59,751 nucleotides of DNA from Lachnospiraceae bacterium (GTDB lineage: Bacteria; Bacillota; Clostridia; Lachnospirales; Lachnospiraceae). The DNA lies in the NCBI GenBank assembly GCA_011959105.1, contig BLLU01000194.1, positions 1 through 59,751 of the forward strand, given 5' to 3'. The notes beneath the pieces are model-generated. The model made no database searches, was not told where the DNA came from, and saw only the letters and a list, made by a program, of their open reading frames with translations. Positions 44,062 through 53,264 of the stretch are shown piece after piece. The position numbers and the translations under genes were made by a program. The first letter of the stretch is position 1. Every line of letters begins with the position of its first letter.

Positions 44062-45405
44062 ATGGAACCAGGATTCTGTCTGAATCTGCACAACCGGGGC
44101 GAAAATCCCTGTTTTGAGTCACATGACCCCTCCATGATGTACGATCCTGTCAGCGGGATGTATTACTCCTACAGTACAGACGCGGCTCTGGTTTCCCCTT
44201 ACCGCCAGGGAATCCCGGTGCGCAGGAGCAGGGATCTGGTACATTTTGAATTTGTGGGATATGCTCTGTCGGAACAGGCCATCCTCCAGGGGCGGGATAA
44301 CGGCCCCGGATATAAGCCTACAGGGGGCTTCTGGGCCCCCTATGTGGAGCGTGCCGGCGGCGAGTACCGCATGTATTATTCCGCTACCAGGGCCTTTGGA
44401 AGCTCCGAGTCCCGTATATGGCTGGCGGTGGCAGACCGCCCGGAGGGGCCTTTTGAGAACCGGGGGGTGGTCATGGACACCTGGCATACGCCGGATACGG
44501 AACCCAACGCCATTGACGCCCATGTGGCGGACACGCCGGACGGCAGGAAATATTTTATCTACGGTTCCTTTTTTGGTGGTATTTTTCTGAAGGAACTGGA
44601 TCCGGCCACAGGGATGCCGGTGAATCCCGACCCGCGTTATCAGGGAAAGAGAATCGCGAAAAAGCCTGAGAACTCGTATATTGACGGCCCTGAGGGGGCG
44701 GCGGTGCTCTTTCATCCCCGGGAGAGGTATTACTATCTCTTTCTGTCCTACGGATGGCTGGGGGATGATTACGATGTGCGGGTGGGCCGCAGCCGGGAGA
44801 TCACCGGTCCCTATCTGGACTACCGGGGACGCAGTCTGGACGGCGGAGGCTGGGGGATGAAACTGGCAGGGAGTTATCGGTTCCGTTCGGAAAATCCCCG
44901 GGCGGCAGAGGATGAGCCCGGCTGGCAGTTCGCGGGTTTCCGTGGACCGGGACATGGGGTGCCCTTCCGGGATCCGATGTCAGGGGAATATTTTTTTGTG
45001 CACCATATGCGGGATGGCGCCCAGGTGTTCCGTAAGAGCGAGTGGGGCAGGGATTCTTACCGTATGCATTATATGGCGGTGCGGCGTATGTTTTTTCTGG
45101 AGGGATGGCCTGTGTTTTCCCCCCAGCCCTATGCGGGGGAAGAGGGGGAGCCCTGTTCCCTTGCTATGTATTTGGATCGGGAAGAGCAGGGGACGGCTGC
45201 GGCTTGGGAGTGGCTGCGGCTGAACCATGAGGACAATCGACAGGTCCAGGGAGAATTTGGGCCTCTGCCGGAGGATTTGCCCCGGGATAGGGCCCTTGTA
45301 TTTCATAGTTATGACTTTGAAAACAGCCGGGAAGGCGTCTGCCTGGCGGGCATTACCACAGAGGGAGAAGTAATCTGGGGAAAATATTGGGCAAAGGAAT
45401 TTTGA
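44062..45405 (+). CDS. GH43-family glycosidase
   Basis: A 447-residue five-bladed propeller glycosidase of GH43. The catalytic base is D22 in SHDPSMMYDP and the likely acid is E211 in DGPEGAAV. The middle Asp lies in the NAIDAHV segment. The sequence pattern (GYALS, WAPYVERAGGEYRMYYSAT, GSFFGGIFLKELDP) is like arabinanases/arabinosidases that cut alpha-1,5-arabinan. No signal peptide is seen, so imported oligosaccharides may be the substrate. ATG 44062 follows GGGAGGAATGT. Confidence 0.88.
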   Translation: MEPGFCLNLHNRGENPCFESHDPSMMYDPVSGMYYSYSTDAALVSPYRQGIPVRRSRDLVHFEFVGYALSEQAILQGRDNGPGYKPTGGFWAPYVERAGGEYRMYYSATRAFGSSESRIWLAVADRPEGPFENRGVVMDTWHTPDTEPNAIDAHVADTPDGRKYFIYGSFFGGIFLKELDPATGMPVNPDPRYQGKRIAKKPENSYIDGPEGAAVLFHPRERYYYLFLSYGWLGDDYDVRVGRSREITGPYLDYRGRSLDGGGWGMKLAGSYRFRSENPRAAEDEPGWQFAGFRGPGHGVPFRDPMSGEYFFVHHMRDGAQVFRKSEWGRDSYRMHYMAVRRMFFLEGWPVFSPQPYAGEEGEPCSLAMYLDREEQGTAAAWEWLRLNHEDNRQVQGEFGPLPEDLPRDRALVFHSYDFENSREGVCLAGITTEGEVIWGKYWAKEF

Positions 45406-45613
45406 GGGAGGTTTATGGGACATATGGTTCGTTATGATTAACCCATGAATACAGGACATGCATACTTGTTCGGAGCAAATGGAATCAGAGAGCGGATATT
45501 CCATGAAAACTAGGGCGGAGGAGCAAGCCTGGCCGGAGCCATGAGGCGGCAGCAGCAAAATCCGGCCGGAAAAAGCCGCAGCGGTTCTCTGGGTATGCAG
45601 GAAAGAGGTAAGG

Positions 45614-45994
45614 ATGGGTAAATCATGGACGGATCGTATATTATGGGGATTGGCGGCAACGGTGCTGGGGATGGCTGTGGGGATCTGCGTCCTGGGCGGT
45701 ATCAGGAGTCAGGCAGCGGATACTTGGAAGGCCCGGGAGGCATACTATGAGCAGTTGGAGCGGGAGTACGTGGGCCGTGTGAGGCAGTTTCTGGAGGAGC
45801 GCGGTTACCGCAGCAGCGGCGTAACTTTAAGCCGTATAGTGGATCATGACGGCCGGCGCAGTTACAGAGTGCTGGTGCATCATGGTATCCTGGACAGGCA
45901 GGGAGAAGAGATCCAGGCGGAAGTATTAGGGGAGATAGAGGACATGGGCTTTTTTGTGCCAGGCTGCAGCTTTTCGGCGCAGATGCTGCGGTGA
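45614..45994 (+). CDS. membrane-anchored hypothetical protein
   Basis: A 126-residue protein with one N-terminal membrane helix (about 8-30) followed by an external basic domain of about 95 residues (SSGVTLSRIVDHDGRRSYRVLVHHGIL). I do not recognise the family. ATG 45614 follows AGAGGTAAGG. The stop lies 83 bases before the DUF1653 gene. The 208-base gap upstream (45406-45613) has only a GC-rich inverted repeat and nothing convincing. Confidence 0.68.
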   Translation: MGKSWTDRILWGLAATVLGMAVGICVLGGIRSQAADTWKAREAYYEQLEREYVGRVRQFLEERGYRSSGVTLSRIVDHDGRRSYRVLVHHGILDRQGEEIQAEVLGEIEDMGFFVPGCSFSAQMLR

Positions 45995-46079
45995 CCCCGG
46001 TCTGCCCCAGGATTGGGAAAGGCAGTACGCAGAGGGATGCAGAGGACATCCCGATCTAAAAAGAGCAGGAGGCAGAGAG

Positions 46080-46805
46080 ATGGCGGAGATATTTGTACCC
46101 AGGGCACAGGAGATTTACAGACATTTTAAGGGGGGACTATACCAGGTGCTGACGGTGGCGGAACATACCGAGACCGGGGAGCAGCTGGTAATATATCAGG
46201 CAATGTATGGGGAGTTTAAGATTTACGCCAGACCTCTGGAGATGTTTGCGGGCCCGGTGGACCGGGTCAGGTACCCGGAGGCGGAACAGGAATTCCGCTT
46301 TCAACTCCAGAGTCCGGAGGGGGCACGGAGGCAGAGCGGGGGGGACCAGGACGGGCCGCCGCGGGAGGTATTGTCACAGGAGCCGGGAAACGGCGGAGGG
46401 TATATTTCGAATACCGCCCACCGGGGAGACGAAGCCGGAAAAGACCAGGCGGCAGAACCCCGTGGAACAGAATCGGAACTTCAGACGGCGGAATCCCGTG
46501 GGGCTGAGCCGGAACTTCAGGCGACAGAACCCCATGGGGCAGAAACGGAACTGCAGGCGGCAGAACCCCGACAGGAGGAGCCGGGCCTGGATCCCATGGT
46601 GCTGGAGTTCCTGGACGCCCGTACCTACGAGCAGCGTCTGAACGTGTTGGCGGCCCTGCATCACCGGATTACCAATGAGATGATCACCACCATGTCCCTG
46701 TGCTGCGATATTGAAGTGGAGGGCGACGATGTGGAACAGCGTTATGAGGAATTGAAGCAGTGCCTGATGATGAAAGAACGATTTGAGATCAAGCGTCTGG
46801 TGTGA
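46080..46805 (+). CDS. DUF1653 protein with 12-residue tandem repeats
   Basis: A 241-residue protein. The first 60 residues are a DUF1653 domain (YRHFKGGLYQVLTVAEHTETGEQLVIYQ, then MFAGPVDR). The middle (about 124-170) holds three full and one partial 12-residue repeats of the type AAEPRGTESELQ. The C-terminal 70 residues are helical (LEFLDARTYEQRLNVLAAL). DUF1653 has no proven activity. ATG 46080 follows GGCAGAGAG, a weak site. It lies just upstream of the SfsA-MutY fusion. Confidence 0.85.
   Translation: MAEIFVPRAQEIYRHFKGGLYQVLTVAEHTETGEQLVIYQAMYGEFKIYARPLEMFAGPVDRVRYPEAEQEFRFQLQSPEGARRQSGGDQDGPPREVLSQEPGNGGGYISNTAHRGDEAGKDQAAEPRGTESELQTAESRGAEPELQATEPHGAETELQAAEPRQEEPGLDPMVLEFLDARTYEQRLNVLAALHHRITNEMITTMSLCCDIEVEGDDVEQRYEELKQCLMMKERFEIKRLV
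46449..46589 (+). repeat. 36-bp coding tandem repeat in the DUF1653 gene
   Basis: Units at 46449-46484, 46485-46520 and 46521-46556, and a partial one from 46557, each encode 12 residues ending in ELQ. The units diverge at several positions, so expansion is not very recent. Confidence 0.85.
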
Positions 46806-46851
46806 GCAGATTGTGTGCCGTACCCCGAAGCGGGGCGGGATGGGGAAAAAC

Positions 46852-48711
46852 ATGAAATACGAGAACATTGTCAAGGGGCGTTTTGAGGAGCGCCCCAATC
46901 GTTTTGTGGCATATGTGGAGATTGAAGGCAGGCGGGAGAAGGTACATGTGAAAAACACGGGCCGCTGCCGGGAACTGCTTCTGCCCGGGGCCACCGTTTA
47001 TCTGGAACGCAGCGGTAATCCCGGGCGCAGCACGGCCTATGACCTGGTGGCGGTGGAAAAGCAGGGGCGCATGGTCAATATGGACTCTCAGGCGCCCAAT
47101 CGGGCAGTGCTGGAGTGGCTTTGGGAGAAGCAGCTTTTCCCGGATCTGGTGTCCGTCAGGCCGGAGACCACATACGGCAGTTCCCGCATTGACTTTTACA
47201 TTGAGACCGCCTCGGAGAAAATTTTTATGGAGGTCAAGGGCGTTACCCTGGAGGAAGACGGGGAGGCGCGTTTTCCCGATGCTCCCTCCCAGCGGGCGGT
47301 AAAGCATGTGGAAGAACTGGTACGGGCCCGGCAGGAGGGATATGAGGCCTGTGTGCTCTTTGTGATTCAAATGAAAGGGGTGAGCCATCTGATCCCCAAC
47401 GCAGTGACCCACCCGGAGTTCGCGGAGGCGCTGCGGCAGGCGGCCGGGGCCGGAGTGCGGGTCCTGGCTTACGACTGCCGTGTGACCTCGGACAGTCTTG
47501 AGATAGGGGACGCCGTTCCCGTGTATTTGGAGGGCCTTTCCCCATCTTTGGAAAAATTTAACGGCATTTCAGAAAATATTAAGGAAAACCTAAGAAAAGG
47601 GGAACTGTCTGCGATTGCGGAGCCGCTTCTGAAATGGTATGATAGTAGCAGGAGAATTCTTCCATGGCGGGAAGATCCCACCCCCTACCATGTGTGGGTC
47701 TCCGAGATCATGCTCCAGCAGACCAGGGTGGAGGCGGTGAAGCCGTATTACCGCCGGTTTATGGAAGAATTGCCGGATGTCGCCAGCCTGGCCCAGGTCC
47801 CCCAGGAGAGACTTTTGAAGCTGTGGGAAGGTCTGGGCTATTACTCGCGGGCGCGCAATCTACAGGCCGCCGCCCTGCAGATGATGGAGGAATACGGCGG
47901 ACAGATGCCCGGCAGCCGCCGGGAACTGATGGGGTTGAAAGGGATCGGAAGCTACACCGCCGGAGCCATTGCCTCCATCGCATTTGGGAAAAAGGAGCCG
48001 GCAGTGGACGGCAATGTGCTCAGGGTGTTGTCCCGGCTGCGGATGGACGACGGAGAGATCACGGACCCCAGGGTAAGACAGCGGGTGGAGCGGGAACTGG
48101 GGGAGGCCATGAGTGCTTCTCGGCCCGGGGATTATAACCAGGCCCTGATGGAGATCGGCGCACTGGTATGTGTTCCCGGAGGCCGGCCAGGCTGCGGAGA
48201 ATGTCCTCTGGCGGCTCTCTGCATGGCACATCAGGACGGCTGTGAGCAGGATTATCCCAAGAAGGCGGCAAAGAAACCGCGGATTATAGAAGAGAGAACC
48301 GTCCTGGTCATACAGGACGGCAGCCGGGCCGTGCTTCGCAGGCGTCCGGCCAGGGGGCTGCTGGCGGGGCTGTATGAACTGCCCAGCCTGGACGGCCACA
48401 GGTCGGCCAGGGAAGTCACCCGTTATCTGACGGAAAACGGGCTGAAAATCCTGCGAATTCAGCGCCTGGCGGACAGCAGACATGTTTTCACCCACAGGGA
48501 ATGGCATATGTGGGGGTACAGGATCCGGGTAGACGGGCTGGAACCCAGGGGCTGCAGCCGGGAGACGGAGGATTGGCTGTATGTGGAGCCGGAGGAGACC
48601 AGGGAGCGTTATCCTATCCCTTCTGCGTTTGCCGCCTATCTGCCCTGCCTGGATATCGTCCGGAAACAGGAAACTTCATCCGGGAACCCACATGGAGACC
48701 GGGAAGAATAG
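46852..48711 (+). CDS. SfsA-MutY fusion: SfsA-family nuclease joined to A/G-specific adenine glycosylase
   Basis: A 619-residue protein with two complete modules in one frame. Residues 1-235 are SfsA (GRCRELLLPGATVYLE, RIDFYIE, FMEVKGVTLEEDGEARFPDAPS), a DNA/RNA-binding nuclease family. A short linker (about 236-252) leads into MutY: catalytic E285 in SEIMLQQTRVE, HhH GIGSYTAGAIASIAFG, D386 in AVDGNVLR, the iron-sulfur cluster C-x7-C-x2-C-x5-C, and a C-terminal NUDIX-like 8-oxoG reader with FTHREWHMW. MutY removes adenine opposite 8-oxoguanine. ATG 46852 follows GGGGAAAAAC; ATG 46840 is an alternative. No stop or ribosome binding site is seen at the junction. Confidence 0.92.
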   Translation: MKYENIVKGRFEERPNRFVAYVEIEGRREKVHVKNTGRCRELLLPGATVYLERSGNPGRSTAYDLVAVEKQGRMVNMDSQAPNRAVLEWLWEKQLFPDLVSVRPETTYGSSRIDFYIETASEKIFMEVKGVTLEEDGEARFPDAPSQRAVKHVEELVRARQEGYEACVLFVIQMKGVSHLIPNAVTHPEFAEALRQAAGAGVRVLAYDCRVTSDSLEIGDAVPVYLEGLSPSLEKFNGISENIKENLRKGELSAIAEPLLKWYDSSRRILPWREDPTPYHVWVSEIMLQQTRVEAVKPYYRRFMEELPDVASLAQVPQERLLKLWEGLGYYSRARNLQAAALQMMEEYGGQMPGSRRELMGLKGIGSYTAGAIASIAFGKKEPAVDGNVLRVLSRLRMDDGEITDPRVRQRVERELGEAMSASRPGDYNQALMEIGALVCVPGGRPGCGECPLAALCMAHQDGCEQDYPKKAAKKPRIIEERTVLVIQDGSRAVLRRRPARGLLAGLYELPSLDGHRSAREVTRYLTENGLKILRIQRLADSRHVFTHREWHMWGYRIRVDGLEPRGCSRETEDWLYVEPEETRERYPIPSAFAAYLPCLDIVRKQETSSGNPHGDREE

Positions 48712-48776
48712 GCCGGCTTTGAAAATGCAATCAGATAGAAATAAGAACAGTATGAATCGGAACAGGAGTAAAAGAC

Positions 48777-49805
48777 ATGAAGCTATTATCCATTGCAATC
48801 CCCTGCTACAACTCAGAGAACTATATGCGCAAATGTATTGATTCCCTGCTGCCCGGCGGCGAGGACGTGGAGATCATCATAGTGGACGACGGTTCGCAAA
48901 AGGACCGCACGGCGGAAATCGCGGATGCGTACGCAGCCCAATATCCCACCATTGTGAAGGTGATACACCAGGAAAACGGCGGACACGGCGCTGCGGTGAA
49001 CGCAGGTATTGAGAATGCCACAGGCCTTTATTTCAAAGTGGTGGACAGCGATGACTGGGTCAAGGAAGAAGCGTATCGCCAGGTACTGGATACGCTGCGG
49101 GAGCAGACCGGTATAAACAGGGTATTGGACATGCTGATCTGCAACTTTGTCTATGAGAAAGAGGGGGAAAAACGTAAGAAGGTTATGAATTATCGGCATA
49201 TTCTGCCCGAGAACCAGTTGTTTACCTGGGAGGACTGCCATCATTTTACCAAGGGGCATTATATCCTGATGCATTCGGTGATCTTCCGCACCAAGCTGCT
49301 TCGGGAATGTGGCCTGAAGCTGCCCGGACACACTTTTTATGTGGACAATCTCTATGTATTTGAGCCTCTGCCCTATGTGGAAAACCTGTATTATCTGGAC
49401 GTGAATTTTTACCGATACTACATTGGCCGGGAAGACCAGTCGGTGAATGAGAGCATTATGATTTCCCGCATTGACCAGCAGATTTATGTGAACAAGCGTA
49501 TGATTGATTATTTCACGGAGCGGGGTGAAGAGATCAGGGAAGACAGGCGTCTGTATCAGTATATGTACAATTATCTGGAGATCATTACCACCGTCTCCAG
49601 TGTACTGCTGCTCCGTTCCGGCACAAAAGAACACCTGGCCATGAAGAAGGAACTGTGGGAGTATTTGAAGAGCAGGGATAAGAAACTGTTCGGCTCCATG
49701 CGCCGGGGCATCATGGGGGCGGCCATGAATCTTCCCGGCAAAGGAGGCCGCAGGCTGGCGGTGGACGCCTACCATATCTGTCAGAAAATCTTTAAGTTTA
49801 ACTGA
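48777..49805 (+). CDS. family 2 glycosyltransferase
   Basis: A 342-residue GT2 enzyme with the GT-A core at the N-terminus: IAIPCYNSENYMRKCIDSLL, VDDGSQKDRTAEI, NGGHGAAVNAGI and the DxD motif in VVDSDDWV. It transfers a sugar from a nucleotide donor to cell-surface polysaccharide or glycolipid; donor and acceptor are unknown. ATG 48777 follows AGGAGTAAAAGAC. A strong terminator follows. Confidence 0.92.
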   Translation: MKLLSIAIPCYNSENYMRKCIDSLLPGGEDVEIIIVDDGSQKDRTAEIADAYAAQYPTIVKVIHQENGGHGAAVNAGIENATGLYFKVVDSDDWVKEEAYRQVLDTLREQTGINRVLDMLICNFVYEKEGEKRKKVMNYRHILPENQLFTWEDCHHFTKGHYILMHSVIFRTKLLRECGLKLPGHTFYVDNLYVFEPLPYVENLYYLDVNFYRYYIGREDQSVNESIMISRIDQQIYVNKRMIDYFTERGEEIREDRRLYQYMYNYLEIITTVSSVLLLRSGTKEHLAMKKELWEYLKSRDKKLFGSMRRGIMGAAMNLPGKGGRRLAVDAYHICQKIFKFN

Positions 49806-49844
49806 TGAAAATGTATCAATCCGAATAAAGGTGCAACACATCGG

Positions 49845-49882
49845 AAAGGCCGCCCTTTGCTGAAAGGGCGGCCTTTATTATT
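49845..49882. terminator. bidirectional terminator between the GT2 and PAP2 genes
   Basis: A perfect 14-bp stem, AAAGGCCGCCCTTT (49845-49858) with AAAGGGCGGCCTTT (49863-49876), loop GCTG, lies between converging genes and is followed by TATTATT. Confidence 0.92.
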
Positions 49883-49949
49883 GATAGAACAGGATCGGTG
49901 ACAGATCTTTTATGGGCCGAAGGACTGTCCCGGAAATGGAAATTTCGTA

Positions 49950-50636
49950 TTAACCCTGGGCCTGGGGGCTGGAATCTCCCCTTCCCCGCAATACCCCTTT
50001 CAGATTCGCGATCAGGTCCTGGCGATAGACCAGTACATACATGGCGGAGGCCAGGCCCAGGCCGGTGAGCACATCAAACAGGGAGTGCTGTTTGAGGAAC
50101 ATGGTGGACAGGATGATGGAGACGCACAACACCAGCGACGAGTTCCGCAGCCAGCGCTTTTTTCCCAGCCGGCAGCGGCACAGGGCCACATGAGCGCCGA
50201 TGGAATTGTACACATGGATGCTGGGCCACAGGTTGGTGGGGGTATCCGTCCTCCACAGATGGGTCACCATCCGGGTGAAAATATTGTCTCTGGGCAGGGC
50301 GTAGGGCCGCAGATGATGCCCGTTGGGCCACAGGGTGGATACCAGCAGGAAAATGGTCATCCCCGTAAACAGAAAGATGCAGGCTTTCCAGTAATCCGGT
50401 TTGCTTCTGAAGAAAAGGTACAGTACCACGGCGCTCACATACAGAAACCATAAAAAGTATGGGATGATAAACACTTCGCAAAACGGGATATGGTCGTCAA
50501 TGGCCATATGGATCACATGGTAATGCTTGGTCACCGTCCGCTCCAGATAGCAGAACCAGGTCATATATAGTATCCCGTAAAGCACCAAAGGGATGCCGTG
50601 CCGGTATTTCATATAGAAGTTCTTAGCTTTTTCCAT
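49950..50636 (-). CDS. PAP2-family membrane phosphatase
   Basis: A 228-residue protein with about six helices and the acid phosphatase motifs PSIHVYNSI (PSxH) and KQHSLFDVL (H...D). Family members dephosphorylate phosphatidic acid, undecaprenyl pyrophosphate or inositol lipids. ATG 50636 is chosen for reading frame and signal-free start, but AGGAGG lies 14 bases upstream, longer than ideal. It is 150 bases downstream of a diacylglycerol-kinase-like gene on the same strand, which suggests linked lipid chemistry. Confidence 0.86.
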   Translation of the reverse strand: MEKAKNFYMKYRHGIPLVLYGILYMTWFCYLERTVTKHYHVIHMAIDDHIPFCEVFIIPYFLWFLYVSAVVLYLFFRSKPDYWKACIFLFTGMTIFLLVSTLWPNGHHLRPYALPRDNIFTRMVTHLWRTDTPTNLWPSIHVYNSIGAHVALCRCRLGKKRWLRNSSLVLCVSIILSTMFLKQHSLFDVLTGLGLASAMYVLVYRQDLIANLKGVLRGRGDSSPQAQG

Positions 50637-50787
50637 AATGGGTATTCTTTCCTCCTGACTGACTGTAGTTCCACATTTGCATCGCATAAAAGCATGTATT
50701 AATGTCCCTAAATATAGCACAAATATGTTTTTTTTCAAGAGGAAAAGTTCAAAATTAAGAAAATGCAAAGCAATATTTAGATTTTCT

Positions 50788-51723
50788 TCAGATATACATT
50801 TGCAATGCGTGCCGTTGGCAGGTCACCACCAATCGGTCGCTGCGGAGGGCTACTTCCCCGTCCGTATGCACCCACAGAGGGGCGGAGGTTTGAATCTCCA
50901 CTTTTTGTGCCCGATAGGCCGTGATGCCCCGGAACATATAGTGTTTGCCCATAAAAGCGGTGGGCAGGGCTGCCAGGATCAGCGCTTTGGACAGATCTCC
51001 CACCACGCACAGATCCAGCAGGCCGTCCCGGTAGTCAGCCCGGGGCGCGAACTTAAACCCACCGCCTTCATACATATGATTCATAAAAGCTACGAACAGG
51101 ATTTTCCGAATGGATATGGGTTCGCCCCCGTCCAGCCGGATCTGACAGGATACGGCTTTGCTGGCAAAAAGCTGTTTCAGAGCGATCCCCAGATAGGTCA
51201 GCTTGCCCAGTCCCAGCCTGTTCAGGAAGCCTTTCATCTCCGAGCGGTTGGTCTCCTCGCACACGGCGGCGTCAAAACCTATGCCGCTGCTGACAATAAA
51301 GCGGCGGCTGGAACCGTCCCCGTAGGAGGTGACGCCGATATCCACGGCAGTGGTTTCTTTTGCTTCCAGGACCCGCTTCAACGCTTTCAGAGGGTCACGG
51401 GGAATGGGCATATCCCGGGTAAAATCATTGCCGGAGCCGATGGGGATATACCCCAGTGCCACCCGGGCAAGATCGCTGATTCCCTGCAGCGCCTCGTCTA
51501 TGGTGCCGTCTCCTCCCAGAATCACCAGATGGCAGAGCCCGGTTCCGGGAGCGGAAGTGATCTCCCGGGCCAGGCGGGTAATATCCCCCGCCTCTCTGGA
51601 AAAATGGGCCTCATACTGTACCCGGGCCGCCTGCAGATAGGGCTCGATCACAGTGTCCCACAGCTTCCGCCCCTTGCCGGAGCGGGATACGGGATTTAAT
51701 ATGAAATGAAAGGTTCTCTCCAT
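50788..51723 (-). CDS. diacylglycerol/lipid kinase (YegS/DagK family)
   Basis: A 311-residue cytoplasmic lipid kinase. The catalytic loop LGGDGTIDEALQGI and the PIGSGNDFTRD segment define the DAGK family, with VSSGIGFDAAVCEETN in the second domain. It would phosphorylate diacylglycerol or a related lipid. ATG 51723 follows GGAGGAGACA. The start is about 210 bases from the divergently transcribed glyA. Confidence 0.9.
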   Translation of the reverse strand: MERTFHFILNPVSRSGKGRKLWDTVIEPYLQAARVQYEAHFSREAGDITRLAREITSAPGTGLCHLVILGGDGTIDEALQGISDLARVALGYIPIGSGNDFTRDMPIPRDPLKALKRVLEAKETTAVDIGVTSYGDGSSRRFIVSSGIGFDAAVCEETNRSEMKGFLNRLGLGKLTYLGIALKQLFASKAVSCQIRLDGGEPISIRKILFVAFMNHMYEGGGFKFAPRADYRDGLLDLCVVGDLSKALILAALPTAFMGKHYMFRGITAYRAQKVEIQTSAPLWVHTDGEVALRSDRLVVTCQRHALQMYI

Positions 51724-51857
51724 TGTCTCCTCCGATTTAGAGTGCCGCATATTCCCATTTTTTATGCTACGTTTTAACGTCTTGATTTTACCATGTTTCC
51801 CTTATTTCCGCAAGACTGTCTCCCAGGCATAATCTGGGCCGCTATGGCAGAAAAATC

Positions 51858-51885
51858 TTGCAAACTCGCAAGGATATGTTATACT
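51858..51885 (+). promoter_or_regulatory. glyA promoter
   Basis: TTGCAA at 51858-51863, a 16-base spacer and TATACT at 51880-51885, about 48 bases before glyA. Confidence 0.65.
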
Positions 51886-51933
51886 TCTAGGTGAATTTGC
51901 ATTTTGAGAACAGCGAAAGCAGGAGGAGAGCAT

Positions 51934-53172
51934 ATGTATTCATTGGAAGAAGTGAGAAAAGTTGATTCGGAGATCGCACAGGCCATCGAGGACGAACAGG
52001 CCAGGCAGAACAGCCATATTGAATTGATCGCGTCCGAGAACTGGGTGAGTAAGGCCGTGATGGCCGCCATGGGCAGTCCGCTGACCAACAAATACGCGGA
52101 AGGGTATCCCGGCAAGAGATATTACGGCGGCTGTGACTGTGTGGATGTGGTGGAGAATCTGGCCATCGACAGGGCCAAGGAACTCTTCGGCTGTGACTAC
52201 GCCAATGTGCAGCCTCATTCCGGGGCCCAGGCCAATATGGCGGTGCAGTTCGCGGTATGCAAACCCGGGGATACCATCATGGGCATGAACCTGGACCATG
52301 GCGGACATCTGACCCATGGCAGCCCGGTGAACATGTCGGGAAAATACTTCCACATCGTGCCCTACGGCGTCAACGCAGAGGGCTTTATCGACTATGACGA
52401 ACTGCGCAGGATCGCGCTGGAGGCGAAGCCCAGAATGATCATCGCCGGAGCTTCCGCATATGCCAGAACCATAGATTTCAAGAAATTCCGGGAGGTGGCC
52501 GATGAAGTGGGCGCCGTGCTGATGGTGGACATGGCTCACATCGCCGGGCTGGTGGCCGCAGGCCTGCATCCCAGCCCCATTCCCTATGCGGATGTGGTGA
52601 CCACCACCACCCATAAGACCCTGCGGGGCCCCAGGGGCGGTCTGATTCTTTGCAACAAAGAAGCGGCGGACAAGTATAACTTTAACAAAGCCATCTTCCC
52701 CGGCATCCAGGGCGGCCCTCTGATGCATGTGATTGCCGCCAAGGCGGTGTGCTTTAAGGAGGCGCTCACCGATGCGTTCAAATCCTACCAGCAGGGCATC
52801 GTTGACAATGCGCAGGCGCTGTGCAAAGGGCTGATGAGCCGGGACATCCGAATCGTATCCGGCGGCACGGACAATCATTTGATGCTGGTGGATCTGACCG
52901 GCTACGGACTGACGGGCAAGGCGGTGGAGAAGCTGCTGGATGCGGCTCATATCACCTGCAACAAAAATACCATCCCTAACGATCCGCAGTCTCCCTTTGT
53001 GACCAGCGGCGTGCGTCTGGGCACCCCCGCCGTGACCTCCCGGGGCATGAACACGGAGGATATGGACAGGATCGCGGAGGCCATCGCCATGATTATCAAG
53101 GGCGGCGAGGAGAAAGTGCCCGAGGCGAGGGCCATCGTACAGGAACTGACCGATAAATACCCGCTGGCCTGA
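51934..53172 (+). CDS. glyA: serine hydroxymethyltransferase
   Basis: A 412-residue PLP enzyme that interconverts serine and glycine with tetrahydrofolate. The PLP lysine is K228 in [24 protein letters not shown] and [15 protein letters not shown] match the family. ATG 51934 follows GGAGGAGAG. It has its own promoter and a hairpin after the stop, so it is a single-gene unit. Confidence 0.96.
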   Translation: MYSLEEVRKVDSEIAQAIEDEQARQNSHIELIASENWVSKAVMAAMGSPLTNKYAEGYPGKRYYGGCDCVDVVENLAIDRAKELFGCDYANVQPHSGAQANMAVQFAVCKPGDTIMGMNLDHGGHLTHGSPVNMSGKYFHIVPYGVNAEGFIDYDELRRIALEAKPRMIIAGASAYARTIDFKKFREVADEVGAVLMVDMAHIAGLVAAGLHPSPIPYADVVTTTTHKTLRGPRGGLILCNKEAADKYNFNKAIFPGIQGGPLMHVIAAKAVCFKEALTDAFKSYQQGIVDNAQALCKGLMSRDIRIVSGGTDNHLMLVDLTGYGLTGKAVEKLLDAAHITCNKNTIPNDPQSPFVTSGVRLGTPAVTSRGMNTEDMDRIAEAIAMIIKGGEEKVPEARAIVQELTDKYPLA

Positions 53173-53181
53173 TGTGCTGCT

Positions 53182-53220
53182 CATCGGGCTGCTTAAGGAC
53201 AATGCAGCCCGATGGGAGTT
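53182..53220 (+). terminator. hairpin after glyA
   Basis: CATCGGGCTGC (53182-53192) and GCAGCCCGATG (53204-53214) form a perfect 11-bp stem ten bases after the stop, followed by GGAGTTTT. The T-run is short. Confidence 0.7.
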
Positions 53221-53264
53221 TTGACAAGGCGGTTTGCCCGAATATATCGAAAAGAGGTGCTGAG

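Noticed and set aside
45541..45621. 26-codon frame starting ATGAGGCGG
   Set aside because: It has no ribosome binding site at the right distance and overlaps the start of the next gene in another frame.
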